Assembly (NCBI GenBank): GCA_910574185.1
Contig: CAJSZQ010000013.1
Coordinates: 45,255 to 109,254, forward strand
Reading direction: 5' to 3'
Origin: Lachnospiraceae bacterium
GTDB lineage: Bacteria > Bacillota > Clostridia > Lachnospirales > Lachnospiraceae
Length of the DNA stretch: 64,000 nucleotides
In this document: positions 25,594 through 34,342 of the stretch, in pieces
How the letters are laid out: each line of letters starts with the position of its first letter
Numbering within the stretch: position 1 is the first letter of the stretch
Made by a program: the position numbers and the translations under genes
The notes under the pieces: generated by a model
What the model saw: the letters and a program-made list of their open reading frames with translations, nothing else
Told to the model about the DNA's origin: nothing
Databases searched by the model: none

Positions 25594-25659
25594 AAATATT
25601 AGCCTGTTATCTGGAACAGGTGAATGTTATGCGTATGCATTTAAGATGCGGTAAAAGCA

Positions 25660-26979
25660 ATGAAGACAAAACAAAAGACGGTATATAAAACAGTATGCCA
25701 GTATAATGCGAAAGATATTCCTGAAGCGGATATGAAAATGTTTCAGGAAATTGCAAGAGACTACTGCAAAGTGAAAAATTACATATACCAGCGCTATGGA
25801 GGAATCGGCAGCCTGGCGAAAATCTATCCTGGATATACCGTTCAGAATGAAATGACAAAGGATGGACTCAGGGAGAAACTTGGAATGCCTTCCGTATATT
25901 TTTATCTGGCAGTTTTTGATGCTTTGGGTGACATTAAGAGCCAGTGGACAAGGACAAAATCCAAAATAGCAGGACTTGTTGGGCAGAATGAAGGCTTAAC
26001 AGAAGAAGAAAAGCATTTTCTTCGTTTTCTTCTGAAGGTTAGCAATGCATTTGAAGCAGTATTAAGCGGGAAGTCTGCTGTGCTTAAACCAGAGCTAAAG
26101 AGACAATATGATATGTTGGAGGAACAGGTTGAGGTAAAAAAGCTGCAGGGTTACTTAAGAAGACAGGTAAGGAAGTATCATGTCAGACTGCACACAGAGA
26201 CTGCCGAAGGATTTTCTATCGCAGAGCGCGCATACCGTTACGCGGATCATGGGATTTATATATCTGTAAAACAGAAGCGGAAACGGGTCTTTGTGCCGCT
26301 GACGGATAATAACCAGTATAAATGCCAGCTTTACATCAAGTTGTATCCAGAACAAAATCGCATAGAAATCAAAGTTCCGGTTCAAGTGACGACTCATACG
26401 CATGCAGATTATACAAACTTTGTGGGGTTAGCGGTTGGAATGCGGACTATGCTGACTACCGACGAGGGGCATGAATATGGTCGGAAATTGGGAGATTACC
26501 AGACTGAATATGCAGACTGGCTAAGGCAGCAGACAGGAAGCTATAGACGTAACAAAGGAGATAATCCAGGAAGAAAGAAATATAAGAATAAAAAAAAGCG
26601 GTATGAGGAACATCTGCACAGCTATATCAATCAGGAGTTAAACCGTTTCTTGCGAGTGGAGAAGCCGCAAGCGATATATCTTCCCAAGTTTCCAAAGCCC
26701 CAGGCCGGAGGCGTCAGCAGGAAGATTAACAATTATACAGCTTTGTGGCAGCGAGGATATATTCGTAACAGGCTGGAACTAAAATGCAGGGAACAGTCGG
26801 TTGAGATGATTGAAGTGATAGGAAAAGATATCAGCAGAGAATGTAGCCGTTGTGGAGAAATAGGAAAGAAGGAAAAGGGAATGTTTGTTTGCGATTCCTG
26901 CAGATATGAGACAGAGGAAAAGAAGAATGCGGCGCAGAACGCCAAAAAAAGAGGACAGGGGGACGGGGCGCTGCATTGA
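25660..26979 (+). CDS. TnpB/Cas12-like protein with inactivated RuvC
   Basis: A 439-residue protein with the architecture of TnpB (OrfB of IS605/IS607-type elements). An N-terminal wedge/REC-like part (about 1-245) is followed by RuvC-I, a basic bridge region (YRRNKG then KKYKNKKKRYEEHLH, about 295-320), RuvC-II and a zinc ribbon (C395, C398, C411, C414). The three catalytic acids are all gone. RuvC-I reads VGLAVGM, with Ala258 where GIDLG has Asp. RuvC-II reads AIYLPKF instead of VVEDL. RuvC-III reads EEKKNAAQN, with Lys421 instead of the Asp of DRDxNAA. The frame is otherwise intact, so it is more likely an exapted RNA-guided DNA-binding protein (as in nuclease-dead TnpB repressors, TldR) than a decaying transposase gene. 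The ribosome-binding site is weak. No TnpA transposase gene is next to it. Confidence 0.85.
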   Translation: MKTKQKTVYKTVCQYNAKDIPEADMKMFQEIARDYCKVKNYIYQRYGGIGSLAKIYPGYTVQNEMTKDGLREKLGMPSVYFYLAVFDALGDIKSQWTRTKSKIAGLVGQNEGLTEEEKHFLRFLLKVSNAFEAVLSGKSAVLKPELKRQYDMLEEQVEVKKLQGYLRRQVRKYHVRLHTETAEGFSIAERAYRYADHGIYISVKQKRKRVFVPLTDNNQYKCQLYIKLYPEQNRIEIKVPVQVTTHTHADYTNFVGLAVGMRTMLTTDEGHEYGRKLGDYQTEYADWLRQQTGSYRRNKGDNPGRKKYKNKKKRYEEHLHSYINQELNRFLRVEKPQAIYLPKFPKPQAGGVSRKINNYTALWQRGYIRNRLELKCREQSVEMIEVIGKDISRECSRCGEIGKKEKGMFVCDSCRYETEEKKNAAQNAKKRGQGDGALH

Positions 26980-27348
26980 GATTCAGGTCATAAGAATTGC
27001 TGTTTAGATAAATTCCGGTGATGAGCCGGGATTTTACCGGAAGGACTGAAGGAGCAAATTCGTGATATATAAAATAAAAGTCGGCATTAGAAGGCAGTGG
27101 AGACGCTGCGTATTGGGTATGCCAGGACCTCGTGAACATTGTGCAGGAATGACTAGCGGGGAGCGAAGCAGAGCAATCTGCATCATCTGCGGATATATTA
27201 CATATACAGATGACCAATGTGCCTTATTTGAAATGGAAAATAGGCATACAGCCGAGAATTACTGATTAAGAATACAGACAGGAAAATGTCTGGAAGAAAA
27301 AGGCGTCGGTGAAGAAGCTATTCGGAGGAAAGAATATGGGAGCAGTAT
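26980..27348 (+). ncRNA. Region downstream of dead tnpB, candidate guide RNA
   Basis: No clear gene is seen. In TnpB systems the guide (omega) RNA covers the 3' end of tnpB and the flank behind it. This flank contains a 7-bp stem TTCCGGT/ACCGGAA (27013-27019, 27036-27042). A GTG-started 67-codon frame (27062-27265) ends in CIICGY and resembles a second zinc-ribbon tail, perhaps a relic of another tnpB copy; it is too weak to call. A 13-codon micro-ORF (27335-27376) behind GGAGGAAAG overlaps the next gene's start and might couple its translation. Confidence 0.35.
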
Positions 27349-28692
27349 ATGAGAAAAGCACAGAAAAAATTGACTGAAGATTATCTAAAACTCCTTAATC
27401 AAGCACATGATGGTATTCAGAAAGCATTGAAATTCAGAAATATTTCGGCGGCAAAGGATTTGCTGGAACAGTGTCAGGAAATCGCTGTGAAAGCGGGAGA
27501 GCTGATAGAGCAAACAGAAGGGGAGAACCACCCTGCGGTCCTTTGCCTGGAAGAATATTGCGAAGTAGTCTACCAGTTCTACGAACGAATCCGGCAGGGG
27601 GATTTGCCTGATGCAAATAAAGTGCATAAGAGTCTTCGGAGGGTTCTGATTCAGATAGAAAATAAGATAAAAAATGAGATAAAAGTACGTATAGAGGCAG
27701 TCTTTCTTCCATACAAAGCTTCTATGTGGGATTCGCTGGAAAGCGTATGGAAGGCTGCTGTAGAGGATACTGACTGTGACGCATATGTGATTCCGATTCC
27801 ATATTACGATAAAAATCCGGACGGAAGTTTTGGGAAAGAGCATTATGAGGGAGAGTTGTATCCGGATTACGTTCCGATTACCAGATATGATGCGTATGAT
27901 TTTGCGATGCGCAGGCCAGAACTGATATTCATCCATAACCCTTATGATGAATGCAATTATGTAACAAGCGTTCATCCGCTTTTTTATACAAGGGAATTGA
28001 AACGCTATACGGATGGGTTGATTTATATCCCCTATTTCATTCTTGAGGAACCAAATCCAAAGGATAAAGAATCCATAACGGGAATAGAACATTTCTGTAC
28101 AGTACCAGGGGTTATCCATGCAGATAAGGTGATTGTACAGTCTGAAAATATGCAGAAGATTTATATTGATGTAATGACAAAGTATGCCGGAAGAGATACA
28201 AGAAAATACTGGGAAAATAAAATATTGGGTCTTGGTTCGCCAAAAACAGACAAAGTACTTGAAACAAAGAAAGAGGAAGCAGAGATACCAAAAGAGTGGA
28301 TGGAGATTATCCGAAAGCCATCAGGGGAGCGGAAGAAAATTATTCTTTATAATACGAGCGTCAGCGCGCTTCTTGAACATGGCGAAGATATGATAGACAA
28401 GATACAGCGAGTGTTGCAGATTTTTAAAGAGAATATAGAAGAGGCGGCCTTGCTGTGGCGTCCGCATCCTCTGATTCAGGCGACCATAGAATCCATGCGG
28501 CCAATGCTTTGGGGGAAGTACCAAGATGTGGTGGAAGGATATAAAGCGGAAGGATGGGGGATTTATGATGATTCTGCGGAGCTGAACAGAGCGATTGCAT
28601 TAAGCGACGGGTATTATGGAGATTCCAGCTCGCTGATACAGTTGTGTAAGAGCAGCGGAATACCGATTATGATACAGAATATAGAGGTTTAG
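27349..28692 (+). CDS. CDP-glycerol glycerophosphotransferase-like GT-B enzyme
   Basis: A 447-residue soluble protein. The N-terminal 110 residues are helical. From about 120 a GT-B-like fold follows (EAVFLPYKASMWDSLESVW, later FIHNPYDECN). The C-terminal half contains WRPHPLIQATIES and the SDGYYGDSSSL motif, both typical of teichoic-acid-type glycerophosphotransferases, where a histidine near RPHP is catalytic. No membrane segment. It is first in the glycan locus. Transfer of a polyol-phosphate, perhaps from the CDP-polyol made at the end of the locus, is a reasonable guess. Confidence 0.65.
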   Translation: MRKAQKKLTEDYLKLLNQAHDGIQKALKFRNISAAKDLLEQCQEIAVKAGELIEQTEGENHPAVLCLEEYCEVVYQFYERIRQGDLPDANKVHKSLRRVLIQIENKIKNEIKVRIEAVFLPYKASMWDSLESVWKAAVEDTDCDAYVIPIPYYDKNPDGSFGKEHYEGELYPDYVPITRYDAYDFAMRRPELIFIHNPYDECNYVTSVHPLFYTRELKRYTDGLIYIPYFILEEPNPKDKESITGIEHFCTVPGVIHADKVIVQSENMQKIYIDVMTKYAGRDTRKYWENKILGLGSPKTDKVLETKKEEAEIPKEWMEIIRKPSGERKKIILYNTSVSALLEHGEDMIDKIQRVLQIFKENIEEAALLWRPHPLIQATIESMRPMLWGKYQDVVEGYKAEGWGIYDDSAELNRAIALSDGYYGDSSSLIQLCKSSGIPIMIQNIEV

Positions 28693-28728
28693 TGCGTTGT
28701 AACTAAAATGCCGTTTTATACTTCCATA

Positions 28729-28818
28729 GTAAAACGGCCGAATGGCCATAAGGGGTGCCTGGAAGGTATACCATATGAAACGGCCGAATGGCCATAAGGG
28801 GCGCCGCTGGGCATAGAA
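28729..28818 (+). repeat. Two copies of the 46-47-bp dispersed repeat
   Basis: Two units of a repeat containing AAACGGCCGAATGGCCAT lie 46 bp apart (starting at 28732 and 28778), separated by GGTATACC. The same unit occurs six times in tandem at 49934-50216. It lies in the gap between the first and second genes of the locus. Confidence 0.8.
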
Positions 28819-28830
28819 AGAGAAAACAGG

Positions 28831-29262
28831 ATGAAAAAGCAGGAAGAAATGATGCAGCCGGCCATTTCCGGTAAACGGTTTGAAGTTGGGTTTCATGTTT
28901 TGAATCAATGGTTGTGTTTAAGACAAAATGGAAAAACCCTTCTTCCGTTTTTTGAGGACAATTTAATTGAAAATATTGCGATATACGGAATGGGAGCATT
29001 GGGAGAACGGCTCTACTGTGAACTGAAGGGAAGCAAAGTTCTTGTAAAGTATGGCATTGACCGGATGGCGGCGTCAAAGGCTGGGACAGAGTTAAAACTA
29101 TACCATTCTGATGAGAGCAATATTCCTGATTCAGACGCCATCGTTGTAACACCAGTCCAGGATTACTGGGAGATTGTAAGAATACTGGAAAGGAAAACAG
29201 GCGCGGCAATTGTGTCGCTGGCTGATGTAATTGACTATTGTATAGATAGAGAACGTGGATAA
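28831..29262 (+). CDS. Stand-alone Rossmann-like module
   Basis: A 143-residue protein consisting almost only of the small Rossmann-like module that other genes here carry as a tail. It has NIAIYGMGALGERLY (about residues 49-63), an acidic turn GIDRMAAS and an IVVTPVQDYWEI strand-helix. Its stop is followed directly by the next ATG. The catalytic half found in its neighbours is absent. It may be a fragment of a former glycosyltransferase or a partner subunit; no function is known. Confidence 0.55.
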   Translation: MKKQEEMMQPAISGKRFEVGFHVLNQWLCLRQNGKTLLPFFEDNLIENIAIYGMGALGERLYCELKGSKVLVKYGIDRMAASKAGTELKLYHSDESNIPDSDAIVVTPVQDYWEIVRILERKTGAAIVSLADVIDYCIDRERG

Positions 29263-30369
29263 ATGAAGAAGAAAGATGTATGGAAAAAGTGTAATAAACC
29301 GAAAGCGGCGATTCTGACATGGTGCGATAACAATGGGCCGACAAATTACGGGCAGATATTTCAGTGTTATGCAATGCAGTATCTGGTGAGAAAAGCAGGA
29401 TTTGAGTCGTTGGTGATACAGTATCGGAAAAAGGGCGTCCAGGATATGTGTCTGCATAATTTCTCAAACCGTACTGTATTGGGCCGGTTTTTGAATGAGA
29501 AGTATGAGCGAGTTTATAACCGGAAAGTGGTTGAAGGGAAAGAAACGCTTCGTGTAAAACGCTTTAAAGAGTTTATCAGAAATTATATTTCTTTATCGGC
29601 GCCCTGCTATACCAAAAAGATGGTAGAGGATATGACTGCAGATTGTGAGATTCTGATATGCGGCAGCGACCAGATTTGGAATCCGATTCATTTTGATCCA
29701 ATCTGGTTTCTGGATTTTGGAACGTTGTCCCAAAGAAGAATCGCTTATGCACCAAGCGGAATATTCTATGAAAAACCAGAATTTGAACCATATTACAGAA
29801 AGATGGCGCCGCTAATCGAAAAGCTGGACAAGGTAAGTGTCAGAGAGCAGGTTAGCGCAGAAATTCTAAAAAAATATATAGATAGGAAAATTGTAGTGAA
29901 AGAAGATCCAACCCTCCGTCTGAACAGAAGACAGTGGGATAAAGTGGCGGATAAGAAGATTGTGGAGGGAGATTATATTTTCTGTTATCTGTTAGGCAGC
30001 CTGGCTCCGCATCAACTGATACTGAGGGAGCTGCAGCGCAGATATCGGGCGGAATATATGGTATATATTCCGACAAATGTATTTTCCGACGGGGAATTTA
30101 CAACGTATTTGAAATGTGAAGATGCAGGACCGGCACAATTTCTTTCGCTGGTGAAATATGCAAAGGCAGTATGCACTGATTCCTTTCATGGAACCATTAT
30201 GGCAATGCAGTATGGAATTCCATTCTACAATGTAAGCAGACTGCATAAAGAAGCGGAGAATGTTGGGGGCAGAGAAAGGATAGACAATCTGTTGGAAGGA
30301 AGAGGGATGGAAAAGCGATGGGTAAGGAATGTGAAGGAGCTAAGACAGAAAGATGATACGGGGCGGTGA
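29263..30369 (+). CDS. Polysaccharide pyruvyl transferase family protein
   Basis: A 368-residue enzyme of the polysaccharide pyruvyl transferase family, which transfers pyruvate from phosphoenolpyruvate to sugars as a ketal. The family start LTWCDNNGPTNYGQIFQCYAM (in parts), the ILICGSDQIWNP motif (about 127-138) and the C-terminal VCTDSFHGTIMAMQYGIPF segment are all present. FrhB-like proteins such as that at 50237 often occur with this family. It overlaps the next gene by 17 bp. Confidence 0.85.
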   Translation: MKKKDVWKKCNKPKAAILTWCDNNGPTNYGQIFQCYAMQYLVRKAGFESLVIQYRKKGVQDMCLHNFSNRTVLGRFLNEKYERVYNRKVVEGKETLRVKRFKEFIRNYISLSAPCYTKKMVEDMTADCEILICGSDQIWNPIHFDPIWFLDFGTLSQRRIAYAPSGIFYEKPEFEPYYRKMAPLIEKLDKVSVREQVSAEILKKYIDRKIVVKEDPTLRLNRRQWDKVADKKIVEGDYIFCYLLGSLAPHQLILRELQRRYRAEYMVYIPTNVFSDGEFTTYLKCEDAGPAQFLSLVKYAKAVCTDSFHGTIMAMQYGIPFYNVSRLHKEAENVGGRERIDNLLEGRGMEKRWVRNVKELRQKDDTGR

Positions 30370-31660
30370 ACTGGAGGGCATTGAAGGGAAGGTTCTTATT
30401 TATGGCGCTCATCTTGTAGCGCTGGAATGTTTCCGGTTTCTTATATATAAGGGAAAAGAAAGTAGTATTACGGGCTTTGCGGTTACAAATAGAAGTGGGA
30501 ATCCAGAAGAGATAGAGGGATATCCGGTAAAGGAAATCGGCGAATATCAAGATTTGCGTCATGTGGTTACGGTTATCATTGCAATGCCAAAAAAGTATCA
30601 TGCCGCAGTGGAAAACCATGCGAGGGAAAAAGGATTTCAGAAATTTATCCAAGTGAGTTTGGAAGAGATGTCTCTGATAAAGAGGGAGCAGTTGCTTTGG
30701 GAGCAGCGAAGCCGTATAGGATTTCCTTTTGTTTTGGAAAAGAGCGGCCGGGATGGAAGCTGGCTGGATATAAGAAGACAGCGGGGAGAAACGGTCAGAT
30801 ACTATAAATTTCCAACACTTTTTTACAGAAACATGGATGATGTATTTGAGGAGACAGAGAATCTTGCTTTTCAAAAAGACTATCAGAAGGTTTTAGGAAG
30901 TTATAGAAATATACATTGTATGCCAGAGAAGGAACGAGAAGAAATAGAAAAACCGTTTACAGAAGCGCTGCAGGTATACATGATATTCAGCAGAGGCGAC
31001 AGCGCGCTGCTTTCGGCAGATAGTGCATATGAGTCATGGATACGTCCTTTGCAGGTAGGAGGCAGAGAATCTAAAATGAAAATATCCTGCCAGTATGATG
31101 ACGTGGGGGACTCAATTGCGGATAAAAATCATTTATTTGCCGAAATGACGGGGGCATACTGGATATGGAAAAATGTAGACCAGGTTTGCTATAAGGGGTT
31201 GTGCCATTACCGAAGGCATTTTGTTATTTCGGAAGATGAAATCAGACGGCTAGAGCAGAACAAAATGGATGTGATTCTGACAATACCAAGATATGTTCCT
31301 TACGGAGTGGGAAATATGTTTCTTGCAGAGACACCGGTAAAGGCGCAGGTGTTTGAAACGATGGTTCAGGCGATACGCGAATGTGCTCCTGAGGATGAAA
31401 TAGATTTTAAAAACTATATGAGAGCTTGTTTTTATTATCCAAATAACATGGTGATAGCGAGAAATGACATCTATAATGCCTATTGCGAGTGGGTGTTTCG
31501 GATTTTGTTCCGGATGCTGGAAATTGAGGAAGAGAAGGACTATGGACATGCGGATGACCGGCATCTTGCATATGCGGCAGAGCTTTTGACGTCATTTTAT
31601 TTTGTAAAAAACAAGGATAATTATCGAATAGCAGTTACGGAATATCAATTTTATAAATAG
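30353..31660 (+). CDS. DUF4422 glycosyltransferase with N-terminal Rossmann module
   Basis: A 435-residue two-part protein. Residues about 8-110 form the Rossmann-like module (KVLIYGAHLVALECFRFLIY, then VTVIIAMPKKY). Residues about 220-435 are a DUF4422 domain, a glycosyltransferase-related family, with ADKNHLFAEMTGAYWIWKN, the hallmark GLCHYRRHF and HADDRHLAYAAELL. The middle part is a linker. Overlaps the pyruvyl transferase gene. The sugar and acceptor are unknown. Confidence 0.75.
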   Translation: MIRGGELEGIEGKVLIYGAHLVALECFRFLIYKGKESSITGFAVTNRSGNPEEIEGYPVKEIGEYQDLRHVVTVIIAMPKKYHAAVENHAREKGFQKFIQVSLEEMSLIKREQLLWEQRSRIGFPFVLEKSGRDGSWLDIRRQRGETVRYYKFPTLFYRNMDDVFEETENLAFQKDYQKVLGSYRNIHCMPEKEREEIEKPFTEALQVYMIFSRGDSALLSADSAYESWIRPLQVGGRESKMKISCQYDDVGDSIADKNHLFAEMTGAYWIWKNVDQVCYKGLCHYRRHFVISEDEIRRLEQNKMDVILTIPRYVPYGVGNMFLAETPVKAQVFETMVQAIRECAPEDEIDFKNYMRACFYYPNNMVIARNDIYNAYCEWVFRILFRMLEIEEEKDYGHADDRHLAYAAELLTSFYFVKNKDNYRIAVTEYQFYK

Positions 31661-31676
31661 TTGAGAGGTTATAATT

Positions 31677-33050
31677 ATGGCGAAAATATCAGTTGTTATT
31701 CCTGTTTTGAATGGTGTGGAATACATCAGGGAATGCATGGACAGTATTGTGGGACAGACGCTTGCTGATATAGAGATTATACCGGTTGACGCCGGTTCCA
31801 CAGATGGGACAGCAGAGATTCTTGAGGAGTATGCGTCGAAGGATAATAGGATAAAGATTCTTTATTCAGATAAGAAAAGTATGGGATATCAGTACAATAT
31901 AGGAATTGCTGCTGCAAAAGGAGAATATATCGGGTTTTGTGAGTCGGACGATTATGTTAGCAGAACGATGTATGAAAGATTTTATCGTATTGCCAGGGAT
32001 AACGGGCTTGATTATGTAAGGTCTGACTTTGATATGTTTATTGATAAAGGCGAGCGTATATTTTTAAATTATCATATTCTTGCAGGAAGCAGAACCTCGC
32101 TTTATGAAAAAGCTTTCAAACCAACAGATTATCCGGATATTATATATCGCGATGTTAATATGTGGAATGGAATTTACAGGCGAAGCTTCTTGCAAAAACA
32201 TGAAATCAGGCTGAACGAAACACCGGGAGCGGCATTTCAGGATACAGGATTTGTTATGCAGACATTTCTGACGGCAGAGAGAGCGATGTACGTTCCGGAA
32301 GATGCGAATAAATACAGAAGGGATAATCTGGGTTCTTCTGTCTATAATCTGAAAGGCGTTGTAAATGTTGTGCAGGAAGCTGAGTTTTCAGAAAAGTATT
32401 TATCTCGCCTTAAGATAACGGATGGATATGTCCGAGCGGTGATTTTTCATCGATTTTGTTCTCTTTTCTTTGGATTTTATGGAAAGCTTCCAGGGAAAGA
32501 GCAGTTTACAAATGATGTGAAGAATGCAATCGACAGATTTGTCAGCCTGGTAAAAAGAGTTTATCCGAGGCTTCCTTATTATGCAGTGACTTTTGAAGGA
32601 ATGGATCATTCGTTAAGTCTCAGTGCTCTTCTGAAAGATTTGGATGAATTTGACGCGCTGAGAAGACAAATCGAAGAGATTGAGAAGAGGTGTCTGACTC
32701 ATTTTTATCAGCATACGATAAGTTATTCTAGAGCAGTTATTTTTGGCGCTGGTGAAATCGGAGCGTCGCTCTATGCTTTGCTCCGCAAAAATGATTATGA
32801 AGGCGTGGTATGTTTTGCCGATAATGCCCGGCAAAAGTGGGGGCAGCATCTTATGGATATAGAAATCGTTTCCCCGGATACACTGGCGGAGTTGGACGAT
32901 GGAGATACTGTGTTTATTATTGCTATGGCGTCGCACAATGAAACGATTAAAGAGCAGCTTCTTGCTATGAATATCAAGAAAGAGAATATAGCCAGGGCAG
33001 CAGTTGTGATTCCGCATTTGGCAATGGAATTGGATATAAAAAATGAGTAA
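31677..33050 (+). CDS. GT2 glycosyltransferase with C-terminal Rossmann module
   Basis: A 457-residue protein. Residues 1-230 are a GT-A family 2 glycosyltransferase: ISVVIPVLNGVEYIRECMDS at the start, VDAGSTDGT, and the metal-binding CESDDYVS near 90. Residues about 345-457 are the recurring module (AVIFGAGEIGASLYALL, FADNARQKWG, VFIIAMASHNETI). No membrane segment, so it acts in the cytoplasm on a nucleotide-sugar. Good GAGAGG site 9 bp before ATG. Confidence 0.85.
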   Translation: MAKISVVIPVLNGVEYIRECMDSIVGQTLADIEIIPVDAGSTDGTAEILEEYASKDNRIKILYSDKKSMGYQYNIGIAAAKGEYIGFCESDDYVSRTMYERFYRIARDNGLDYVRSDFDMFIDKGERIFLNYHILAGSRTSLYEKAFKPTDYPDIIYRDVNMWNGIYRRSFLQKHEIRLNETPGAAFQDTGFVMQTFLTAERAMYVPEDANKYRRDNLGSSVYNLKGVVNVVQEAEFSEKYLSRLKITDGYVRAVIFHRFCSLFFGFYGKLPGKEQFTNDVKNAIDRFVSLVKRVYPRLPYYAVTFEGMDHSLSLSALLKDLDEFDALRRQIEEIEKRCLTHFYQHTISYSRAVIFGAGEIGASLYALLRKNDYEGVVCFADNARQKWGQHLMDIEIVSPDTLAELDDGDTVFIIAMASHNETIKEQLLAMNIKKENIARAAVVIPHLAMELDIKNE

Positions 33051-33070
33051 TGGGAAAGGAAAGATGAAAA

Positions 33071-34303
33071 ATGGGTGAGAAGAAGAACAGAATTCCAATC
33101 GTTTTCTCAACGAATGACAACTATGTACTCTATTGTTATCTGGCGATTTATTCTTTGCTTAAATATGCAGATAAACGCAACAGTTATGATATTCGTGTTT
33201 TTATGGTATCGCTTTCGGAAGAGAATATTTGTCTTTTAGAAAGTCTTACCAATGAGTATGCGTCTATTGTCTGTATGGATGTTACTCCATATGTCAAAGA
33301 TGCAGATTTACGAGAACTGTCCTTTTTTTCGGTTGAGACATTTTACAGGCTGTTTATCAGCCAGATTTTGCCAGAGTATAAAAAAGTCATCTATTTGGAC
33401 TCAGATATGCTGATTCTTCATGATATCACAGAGCTTTATCATACGGAAATGAACGGACATGCGATTGCGGCGGTGCATGATGTGGTTTGCTCTTATTTGT
33501 CTGAACATGCTGAAGAACTTGGCTTGGATATCAGGAATATGTTTAACGCAGGGGTTCTGGTTATTGATACTGGGGAATATGAAAAGCAAAATATTAGAGA
33601 AGCCGGACTGAAAGCATTATCGGAAGATTACAAAAATAAAAGGCGTAAATTTATATATGTAGACCAGGATGTGTTGAATGTTACCGTCTATCATGATGTG
33701 AAATTCTTAGATGACCGTTGGAATTTTCAATGGGAGTTTCTCTGGCGTTTGGACGGAATTTATGATGGGTATAGAGAAAAGTATGTAAATACTTCAAAAG
33801 AACCCTGGATTATTCATTATGCAGGAGACCGGAAGCCCTGGTCATATCCGTTGCTGCCCTGCGCAGATTATTTCTGGGATATAGCTGCTGAGGCGGGAAT
33901 TACAAAGAGAGTAATTGAGAAAAGCATTCAGATTGAGCGGGAGAATAAGGAACGCTTAAGCTGTTTTCGAGGATTCCGTTTTCCTTATGAGCGGGTAGAA
34001 CCGGAAAGCAGGGTGGCTGTTTATGCAGCGGGAAATGTGGGGCAGGATTTTGTAAAACAACTTGATAATACCTTATATGCCAGGGTAGTTCTCTGGGTAG
34101 ACAGACAGTATGAAAAGAAACCGAAAGAGCTTGGGATTATGCCGCCGGAACAGTTAGCGCTGCATAAGAATGATTATGAGTATGTAATAGTTGCCATTGA
34201 TGAGGAGAAGATTGCGCTTAAAGTAATGGAATATTTAAAAGAATTAAATATTCCGGAAGATAAACTTATCTGGCAGAATTACCGAAGAAGTGATTACGAA
34301 TAG
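33071..34303 (+). CDS. GT8 glycosyltransferase with C-terminal Rossmann module
   Basis: A 410-residue protein. Residues 1-270 are a family 8 retaining glycosyltransferase (galactosyl/glucosyl type): IPIVFSTNDNYVLYCYLAIY, the DxD motif VIYLDSDMLIL near residue 105, FNAGVLVIDT, DQDVLN and the C-terminal HYAGDRKPW. Residues about 312-410 are the recurring module (VAVYAAGNVGQDF, LWVDRQYEKKP, VIVAIDEEKIA). UDP-galactose from the GalE encoded nearby is a likely donor. Confidence 0.85.
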   Translation: MGEKKNRIPIVFSTNDNYVLYCYLAIYSLLKYADKRNSYDIRVFMVSLSEENICLLESLTNEYASIVCMDVTPYVKDADLRELSFFSVETFYRLFISQILPEYKKVIYLDSDMLILHDITELYHTEMNGHAIAAVHDVVCSYLSEHAEELGLDIRNMFNAGVLVIDTGEYEKQNIREAGLKALSEDYKNKRRKFIYVDQDVLNVTVYHDVKFLDDRWNFQWEFLWRLDGIYDGYREKYVNTSKEPWIIHYAGDRKPWSYPLLPCADYFWDIAAEAGITKRVIEKSIQIERENKERLSCFRGFRFPYERVEPESRVAVYAAGNVGQDFVKQLDNTLYARVVLWVDRQYEKKPKELGIMPPEQLALHKNDYEYVIVAIDEEKIALKVMEYLKELNIPEDKLIWQNYRRSDYE

Positions 34304-34342
34304 AGACTATATTTGGCTGCAGGAATGAATGGAGCATTGCAT

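Noticed and set aside
28703..29467. 254-codon minus-strand open frame
   Set aside because: It runs antisense through the repeat, the stand-alone module and the pyruvyl transferase start; composition is not protein-like.
30197..30874. 225-codon minus-strand open frame
   Set aside because: Shadow of the pyruvyl transferase and DUF4422 genes.
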